A stretch of 64,000 nucleotides of DNA. It comes from Filobasidium wieringae (lineage: Eukaryota; Basidiomycota; Tremellomycetes; Filobasidiales; Filobasidiaceae). Shown here piece by piece: positions 56,457-64,000 of the stretch (its first letter is position 1; each line of letters opens with the position of its first letter). The translations under genes were made by a program, and so were the position numbers. The stretch is taken from positions 434,001 to 498,000 of the forward strand of contig BCIV01000010.1 in NCBI GenBank assembly GCA_001600055.1. Reading direction: 5' to 3'. Under the pieces are notes generated by a model, which was not told the DNA's origin, did no database searches, and was given only the letters and a program-made list of their open reading frames with translations.

Positions 56457-59400
56457 ATGTGGGCGTACAAGTCGTATAACCCTCAGGCCCCGTCGCCTCC
56501 GTCATCACCTGTCATGACGCCCGCCAGTCCTACTCTAGACCCTCCTAAGTTCTCATTGAGAAGTCTCCTCGGCGGTTCGGTAAAGCGAAGAACAGGTCGT
56601 GTTGAAGAAAGCGAAGTGCATGACACTGGTAAACGACCGATGCACCGCAACAGAGTATCGTTTTCCCCTGCAAACAAGGCCAGATCTCCGTCCATCATGA
56701 GTGGTTCGAGTGGTCACAGCTATGGTACTAGGAACAGTCAGGACTCTTTGGCGAAGAGCGAAGCAATCCTAGAGGAGATATTAGAATTGCTGCGGGACAT
56801 GCGAAGCGAGAAAGACAATGAGCGCTCTTCAGGTGGGAACGCTCCACTACCTAAATCATCGTCGAGTCCAATAGGAACCAGTAAGCCCGAGGCGGATAGG
56901 ATGCTGAGCGATAAGCAATTTGGCAAGCGCTCAGAGATCCCATCGGGCAGGAAGTCGCCTACGGGATCAAAACCTGACAATTCGATTCGAGGGCAGCAAA
57001 GTCGTTTCGAATCCACTCAAGCGGGAGTAGACCATTTGAAGATATCTTCCTCGAATACAGATCTCGACCATGGTCACGGTACGGAGGTCGCTAGAGCTAA
57101 TAGTAAAGAAAAGAAGATAAAGGAGATCCTGCGAGGAGTAGCTCACGGCCGACTCAAACCACGGAATGAAGCCTCTGCACCTCCGACAGAAACGATCAAT
57201 GACACGGTCGGGACCCGCCCAAGAAGGCCTGCCGGAAGGAAAAGGGGCGAACACGATGAGACAGTAGAGAATTCTGACACAGCGCTCGACGATCTGTTGC
57301 CACCGAGAAATCCTCGAAACCAGGCTGTGCGAAAGTCAGGTGCGCAACATCCAGATCAAGCGGACCAAGTAGATGCAGACACCGCGCGCAAGAGACACGA
57401 TTACGATCCCTCGAAGCCACCTCAGGCATACGATTGGCCAACTCGCGCAGAGATAGATCAAAAGAACGACCAGTACCATGCAGGGCTACCATCTGGGCAG
57501 ACTGGTGTCCCAGTCACTGAAGGGGGGCACGCGCAACCTCGAAGCGAAGCCGCGCACCATACAAATGCGAAATCCCGCTCCGTTACGTCCGAAGGACAAA
57601 TTCAGTCGAAAACGATAAGTGGTCGCCCTCTTCTCGAGGAGACCATGCAGAAGATAGTATTTCCCTCAGCGCCTCTACATTCGCCTGGCGAAACTACCGC
57701 ATTGGATCTTCGTCAAGTAATCAACCTAGATTCTGCGAAGTTACATAGAGAATGTGTCACGGGAGAATCATTTTCTACTCCAGCCACATCGCCAACGAAG
57801 AGTCGATATTCTAGCGAAAGCGCTTCGGGGAATCATCGTGTTCTCTACGAGGCAGTATGTAGGGGTTTACATACCTGCTCGGGTAAGACTGATCCATCTT
57901 GTTGGGTTCAGGCCAAATCTAACCTGTCAATCTGAAGTTCTGCTGCAGGATTTGCGCGCAAACGAGTTCTGCGCGCCATCGGAGGTGCACTTTGAGGCGA
58001 TTCATCTTCTGGATTGGTGTTGCAGCTGGTTTGAGAAGCAAGAGCCAGCTCACCTTCGAGCATCGGAACTGTTTCACCATGCTATCATAGATGATCAAGT
58101 TCGGGTCATAGAATATACAGCTAAGCTGCAGATGCTGCTCGAATCTGCTGATCGATCTACATGTGCGGGCGATTCCGATGTGATAGGCGCATGGATTCAG
58201 CAAGGCACAGAAGTTAAGAAGGGCAAGTACTTTACACATCTGTACCGAAATTCTGTTCCTCTATTCAACTCCGTATTTCAGCCTTCCTCTACTTAGCCAC
58301 CAACGCTACGCTAGAGTATCTCAAAACCACAACATGGTTCCTCAGCCACAATATAGTCGAGACGTTAGAGCTATGCACAAGAATCGTGTCATGCGATACC
58401 GGTAACCCTGATCTGTTCGTCAAACGTTCTTTCTGATGCATTGACATGGGTTGTAATCTATTCAAAAATAGAGTAATGGCGGTTCTGCCGAAGATTCGAA
58501 CAAGCATCAGTTTAGCAACTCCGGAACGTCTTGCTCGACGACACGGGCTCGAGTGTCGAAATGAAGCTGTAGGTCTATTAGATATCGTGAGTGTCTGTTC
58601 GAAAAAATGAAAAGGTACGATACTTCAATTGACCATATCGCGAAGCTCTACAATCTAGCATTCGACATCACATCTGGCCCACCAGTGTTCGAGCTACCGG
58701 TCATCACAGAAGTCTCGGAAAAGCCGTCTGACAAACCTACACATAAAATACGACAGTTGAAGTCGCAAGAGCTTTGTGATGAGCGATCAGAGTCACCCAC
58801 TCTCGGAAGACAAAGAACGCGTCAAGTTATGCCAAGAGTCCGTACGACCACTTCAGCGAGAACGGTCAGTACTAACTCCCTTGGCGCTATGGCTGGAGCG
58901 CCTGCGTCTGCAACAACTGCAGTGACTTGTGGAAATGGCAAGCCCGATAAGGTAGGCCTGAGTAATGCAGAAAATACGGGGACGTCTCGGATAGATGGTA
59001 CGAAACCTAATGACAGAGAACAGGAGATAGCCTTGTCAGTCGATAAGATAACGTCTTCCGACAGACTTGATGGCGAATCCATGGCTCCATGCCCGTCAAT
59101 CCCCGAACACAATCTAGGCGGACTAGAAACACCTAAGCCAAAAGTCGCATTGGTAGGGATGTTGGACAAACCACGGTCCTCGACTTTCGCCAGACCAGTT
59201 GGATCAGATTTTCGTGCGCCTGGGATGAACCGAGTTGACAGTATGGCGCATCGCGAGCGAAATTCCCGGGAATTGTCTGAAGAACTCTTATCCTATTTTC
59301 CGCTCGAGAGAGATGATCTCGAAGAATCGAATGATTTGCCGAGCATCTCTAGATTGCGTCAGGTCACTCGCCGAGATCCTCGTACCATTGTGCGGGATGA

Positions 59401-60649
59401 AGATCACTCACTACAATCAGCGCTACGAAAATTGCGATCGTCGGAGGAAGGGATCTTACCTTCAATAATGGCGGTACATCCTGCTGGAAATTCTGATGGA
59501 CACCGCTCAGTTCCTACTGAGCATAAATGGACCGATCAGGAGAATGCAAGGTGGCTACCAAACGAGGCTGAGAGAGCTATCGCGTCTTCGAACGGGAACA
59601 TGTCAGCGAATGAGTATAGCTATCAAGAACATAGGGCAGGGAATCAGCATGACCACGTCAACCCAAATATCAACGGGGTTCCATCACAAATCATTCCACC
59701 TCCTATGGATTCCGGTGAGGAGGGCATAAGAGATATCAATACTCAGGAATACATAGCTTCTATACGCGGTCCGACCAGCGAGGCTGAGCACGAAGCATCC
59801 GAACTGAAACACGATGAGTCGCTGTCCGATTCACACCGTATTGTGACATCGAGCGATGTAAGATCGGGCAAGCTTAATAGCCTCATACGTGCCGAACAAG
59901 CAAGCAGTTCTTACGAAGACGCAGAGGATAGGATGGACATCGGCCAAACTCAAGCAGAAAAAGATTTTTTGGCTGAAGAAGCGGAAGAACAAAGAGACGC
60001 TCTCATACCACCTCCAAAAGTGGTAACAAGTGAGGACATTCGGGACCAGACTTACGATTATTCTCGACTCCCGAAAACAATGGAGTCCGCTGTCCTAAGG
60101 GTTGAAACACACCCTGGCGCTATTGTAAACACTGACGGCAAGATAATCCCAGTCAATGACGAGCAGCTCCATCTGGAGGCTGGCGAAACTCTTATCGACG
60201 GGACCGGTCGTGTATGGAACGGAAAAGGAGTCATTGAACCAGGCCGAGACGGTTCTGGACGTTTCATGGTTTATGATGTAGATTACGCTCAAGTGAAGCG
60301 CGAACAAGGAAAATTACCAGGCCTGATGCCATGGGAAGAGAACTTAGCGCCAGACACACCTTCTTCGCCAAAAGCAATCACACCAGTCCATACTGGCGAC
60401 GACTGGTCGGAAAGCGCCTCATCCCATTCTGATTCCACTTCCTCCTCTGCACCTTTGCCTCGACGATCGAGGAGTCCCCATGGGAACCTATCTCCCACTC
60501 ACTACCAAACGAATCAAGGAGCTCAGGGTGACGCTGTGCAGGAAGAACATACAGATGGTGGACCACTTGATGATATCGACTTGAGAGCTTTGGAGGAAGA
60601 AGACAATACGAGACCGCCGGCAGTAGCTGTGGACCAGACACTGCAATAG
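56457..60649 (+). CDS. Large hypothetical protein with RVSF motif
   Basis: Five exons (56457-57854, 57949-58222, 58297-58401, 58474-58586, 58646-60649) join to 1297 residues. Residues 1-460 are disordered and basic, with HRNRVSFSPANKARS near residue 67, which fits the PP1-docking RVxF consensus. Residues 465-630 form a predicted helical domain (EVHFEAIHLLDWCCSWFEKQ, VRVIEYTAKLQMLLESAD, TLEYLKTTTWFLSHNIVETL, RTSISLATPERLARRHGLE), then a long disordered part. A conserved-looking block near the end (AVLRVETHPGAIVNTDGKII, LHLEAGETLIDGTGRVWNGK) could be a small beta domain. Intron 2 (58223-58296) starts GCAAGT, and the phase works only with that donor. I do not recognise the family. Confidence 0.75.
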
Positions 60650-60726
60650 CATGAATTTTAACAGGACGTGGCATATCATAAAAAGGTATAGCGCATGATG
60701 AGATACATTGGGTTGTGCCATCCGAG

Positions 60727-63014
60727 CTAGGAGGATTTCTCGGAATCTGGCAAAGGTTCCGAAAAGACCGACTTGGGCTGATTCTTCTTCCAAGCTGGCA
60801 ATATCTTGTATCAGAATCGCGATCTCGCTCTGACGAACAGGACTCACCATTTGTGTATAGAGGATCGGCTTCAGCTTGCTCTGCATACTTGAGCAGCGCC
60901 TCTCTCGGCTGTAGTATTCAACGTCAGTCATGTTCGATAGTAACCAAACCGGAAATCTTACATCTTCGTCTCGGGTAGTATTCCTAGTAAATGACAACAT
61001 GAATTAGAACTGATGTGATGCATATCCGGACCATACATGTAGTTAAGACACACCTGAACATAGACTGTACCACATGTTGGGTAGCGCTTGCTCCGACACG
61101 ACCGCCTTTTCCGGCACCGGTAAGTGGTTCTTGAGGCTTCTGGCTCTTGACGGGGTCCATACGCGCCTTCTCCTTCTGTCGTTTGCTTGGCCTTTGGTTT
61201 TGATCTCGGAAAGATGCCATCGCATGAGGCGTAATGATGATAGGAGCGGAACGTTGCACGAAGATTTCGTCTCGAGGCGTTGTTCGAGCAATCTTGGTGA
61301 GCGGAAGGAGGGCGCCATGAATTGACGCGGTGGGCGAGTACAAGACATGACATGCACCTAAGGAAGTGGTGGCGAATATCTGGGAAGCCTATCAATCAGC
61401 TGGACTTGCGAAAACCAAACGAATGGCACTCACTTGATTGATTCTGCTATGCCATGCCACCTTGACAACGCTCCCTTTTCCAATATCGATACGCCTATTC
61501 GATGACAGACCCTCTCGATTCAAAACCACTATCGCTCCACCCTGACTGCCGTCCTTTGTTGCACCAACCCCAGTCATCACAGTTCGTTCATCCGGTGAGA
61601 AAACGATATTCGTCTCTGGGTAAAGATTTGGAAGATCTGTCGCAGTGAAAAGGGGTCTTCGCATAGCACGTAAATCCCACACTACCGGGCCCCAATCAGT
61701 GACTCGTACAGGCGATCAGACGCGTCTTGTACACCCACATTTGACCGTATCATCTCCGCCTCGCGTTACCAGTTGACGACCGTCTTTCGCAAACACAATT
61801 CCCGATGTCTCGGTCTGTTTGGTATGCGCGGTATCGCAAGACATGGAAGGGCGTGACATATTGGAATTCAATGCCCACAGATGTAACGTTCCGTCAGTGC
61901 ACGCTGCATATATCTGATCAATTCACTGTGGTACTTGAGAGATATCTGGCCGACTGACCTCCAGCGATCGTTTTGGCATCGTGACTGTACGCACAAGCAG
62001 TGACCTTGGTCCTCGCGCCGCGTTCTCTGCTCTTTACAACGATGACAGTCTTCTGTTTCGTTCGGTCAGCCACATTCCATATCCTGACAGTGGAATCGTT
62101 CGAAGACGTGATAAATTCACTAGAGTCGCGAGGATGCCAACTACCAGCCGTGATATCTGCTACATGACCTCTACCAGTATATGTCGAATCAGCTTAGTTG
62201 TCACAGATCCTAGAGTGCTGTCTGCTCACTTGGTGTGTCGCATGTCATGAATATAAGGATCTCCTTTTGGAAAAACGACTCCATCCTCTCCTTCTCGCGT
62301 GTAGAGTTTGGCTTGTGTATAACCGCTTATGACCAACAAGCTCTGGTTGTCAGGAGAGAATGCTACATCGTGAATCTGGGATGCAATTATTCCGGCGTGA
62401 GCCCAACGTAAGGCCATTGTAGATTGCCCTGTAACTAACGTGATAATTGCCCGCAGGTTCGAATGACTTAAACGGTTTCATTCTGGCATCCATTCCTCCG
62501 AAGTCCCATAATTTGACGTCGTAGTCATGTGAAGCGGTAGCCATGCGTGCACCTGCACCGTCGATGGCAAAAGCAGACACGACTTTCTCGTGGTCTTGTA
62601 GAACGACTTCATGGCTGACTGGAAATGCATCGGCCTCCGTATCTGACTCCTGCTCGTCATCTTCATCGGAATCATCGCCGATATTGCCGGGTTGAACCTG
62701 ACTGGACATCTGGCCCTCCGTTGGCACTTCCGCGGTCATCTCAGGAGCGTTCTTGTCTATCTCTGAGTGAGCTCGCTTTTTCGGAGGCTGGGATGGTGTT
62801 GTTGATACTTCCCCTGCCGATGGCTCATCGCTCGTCCTTGATGAGTCCACTTGCTTGAACGCAGCCTGATTGAGCCGTATAAGAGTAATATTACAGTCAA
62901 ACCGTAGATCACACTCACCGCTCTTTCCGTCTTATTGACATTCTCCAGGGTCTTGGTAGGCTTCCTTATGGTGGACTTCTTACCGAAGCTCATCGGCAAA
63001 TCAAAGCCCTCCAT
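60727..63014 (-). CDS. WDR70: WD-repeat protein WDR70
   Basis: WDR70 is a nuclear beta-propeller protein tied to CRL4-dependent histone H2B ubiquitination and DNA end resection. Ten exons (62919-63014, 62440-62865, 62230-62375, 61959-62170, 61739-61903, 61434-61681, 61054-61388, 60962-60983, 60848-60908, 60727-60794) join to 592 residues. An acidic N-terminal part (DDSDEDDEQESDTEADAFP) precedes the propeller: ASHDYDVKLWDFGGMD, IHDVAFSPDNQSLLVISG, SSNDSTVRIWNVADR, ACTDGTLHLWAL and GGDDTVKLWDLRAMR. The C-terminal GKGGRVGAS segment and the end KKNQPKSVFSEPLPD match human WDR70. Exon 8 is a 22-base microexon. The final acceptor at 60794 was chosen over a nearer one because only it keeps the frame. 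Confidence 0.92.
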
Positions 63015-63434
63015 TCTAGCAACAAGAACCTCAGCTTAGGTAATGGACACACGGAACTCGTGTCAAAAATTGGGCGCAATTTCGAAGTCAGGGCTGACTG
63101 TAGCTCAGCATGATTGTTTCTGTAACGCTGCATGCTACTACCATAGTATGTTGAATCGAGATCTACTTGGGTGTGCGCGTAGTCTTCGGACTGATTACAC
63201 GCTATCGCATACCTATAGGCCTGTAAGAAGCTGCTTGTCTAAGGAGCTGCAAGCAGCTTCAAGTCGAGTCAGATCTAGTCAGACTTTGGAAGCTGAGCTA
63301 GTATTTCACGTATGGGAGATAGATCGTAACATAGCTACCAACGCTTCCGGCTCATGAAGATATGATCTAGGCAATATCAACGGTTTCCTGTCTTAGCCAA
63401 CTTAAGACGTGTTACAATTAGGACCCGGCAGTCC
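63015..63434. promoter_or_regulatory. Divergent promoter of WDR70 and the right-edge gene
   Basis: The 420-base gap holds no coding frame. Its main feature is an 11-base perfect inverted repeat, listed separately. Confidence 0.45.
63227..63260. repeat. Perfect 11-bp inverted repeat in a divergent promoter
   Basis: GAAGCTGCTTG at 63227-63237 and CAAGCAGCTTC at 63250-63260 are exact reverse complements with a 12-base spacer. The second arm is itself part of a smaller palindrome (GCTGC-AA-GCAGC). It could be a dimer-binding site or a hairpin. Confidence 0.75.
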
Positions 63435-64000
63435 ATGGAATCGTACAAGATGCAGCAGGAGGACGGGTACACCGACCGTGATGCCTCTGGAGAAGAGGAT
63501 GCCGAATATATGCCTGATCCGCACGAGCACGATCTTAGCTCGCTTCACCTTGCTCTAGATCCATCACTTACAACCAGCCGTATTGATCAGCCTGAATGTC
63601 TCGACATATACCAAGATGTCGTCATGGTTCGTCTCCCACCTCTACGCTGTATTATCCTCTTACTAAGAAGCCAGAAAAAATAGGATGACTCACCAACCAG
63701 AGACTCTCGAGCTGTCGCAATCGGTCATCACTATGAGCAAGATTTCGCGTTTGGTCGTAGTCGAGGTGGTTCTGCGCACTCAGCTCATCCTGGGAATGAT
63801 GTCTATATCAACCCGTATCTTCAAGAACCGCCTAATCCACCGTTTCAAGAATGGGATCGTCATCACGACCTCCAAGATGTATCCCTTCTATCAGTACTGC
63901 CCATCCCTGACCATGCAAACGGGTTTTTGCAAGAGACTAGCCACCATGGCAGAGGATCCCAACCAGAGGCTAGTTCATCGAAAACAAAAAGAGGAAGTGG
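63435..64000 (+). CDS. Hypothetical protein, N-terminal part (cut by window edge)
   Basis: Exon 1 runs from the ATG at 63435 (MESYKMQQEDGYTDRDASGE) to about 63630. A second open segment from about 63704 to the edge reads SRAVAIGHHYEQDFAFGRSR and ends SSSKTKRGSG. The joining intron is uncertain: phase agrees for a donor at 63631 (GTCTCC) and acceptor CAGAG at 63703, but both are weak. The N-terminus is acidic and His-rich, followed by a Ser/Lys-rich part. I do not recognise it; a transcription factor is possible but unsupported. Confidence 0.5.

Noticed and set aside
59235..59729. Short plus-strand frames overlapping the large unknown gene
   Set aside because: They are out-of-frame shadows of the last 2-kb exon, which stays open throughout.

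Overview
The window is nuclear DNA of a basidiomycete yeast, most likely a tremellomycete of the Cryptococcus/Kwoniella type. The evidence is 25 or so intron-rich genes with introns mostly of 50-75 bases, GT...AG borders and CTRAY branch sites, compact spacing, and a gene set of basidiomycete character. There are no bacterial features, no rRNA and no tRNA that I can see. Exon models below were built by hand: each was accepted only when reading frame, splice phase and family similarity agreed.

Left part (1-16.5 kb): the 5' end of an Hsl1/Gin4-type kinase (-), a molybdopterin sulfite oxidase (-), about 3.4 kb with no clear gene that includes a spliced leader for the next gene, the corepressor SSN6/CYC8 (+), complex I subunit NDUFA12 (-), septin CDC11 (+), the meiotic recombination protein HOP2 (-) and a doubtful small gene.

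Middle (16.5-36 kb): GMP synthase GUA1 (-) and the tRNA thiolation protein CTU2 (+) share a divergent promoter with RTCACGTG sites. They are followed by a small unknown gene, an MFS permease (-), a Sec2-type Rab exchange factor (-) divergent from an Mnn2-type mannosyltransferase (+), and a large fusion of a short-chain dehydrogenase-like domain with an exostosin (GT47) glycosyltransferase (+).

Right part (36-64 kb): a cluster of four small, related, basic proteins (two on each strand) of unknown function, a questin-oxidase-like protein (-), a secreted aspartic protease (-), a Ser-rich single-pass membrane protein (-), a DeSI/PPPDE peptidase with a thioredoxin-like tail (+), a CDCA7-type zinc-finger protein (+), a PNUTS-like PP1 regulator (-) divergent from a large unknown protein that carries the same RVSF motif (+), WDR70 (-) and the start of a further gene (+).

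The genes are independent housekeeping units, not a pathway cluster. The parts I would look at first are the four-paralog cluster at 36.2-39.5 kb, the SDR-GT47 fusion whose SDR lacks the catalytic tyrosine, and an apparent use of GC-AG introns in at least four genes.
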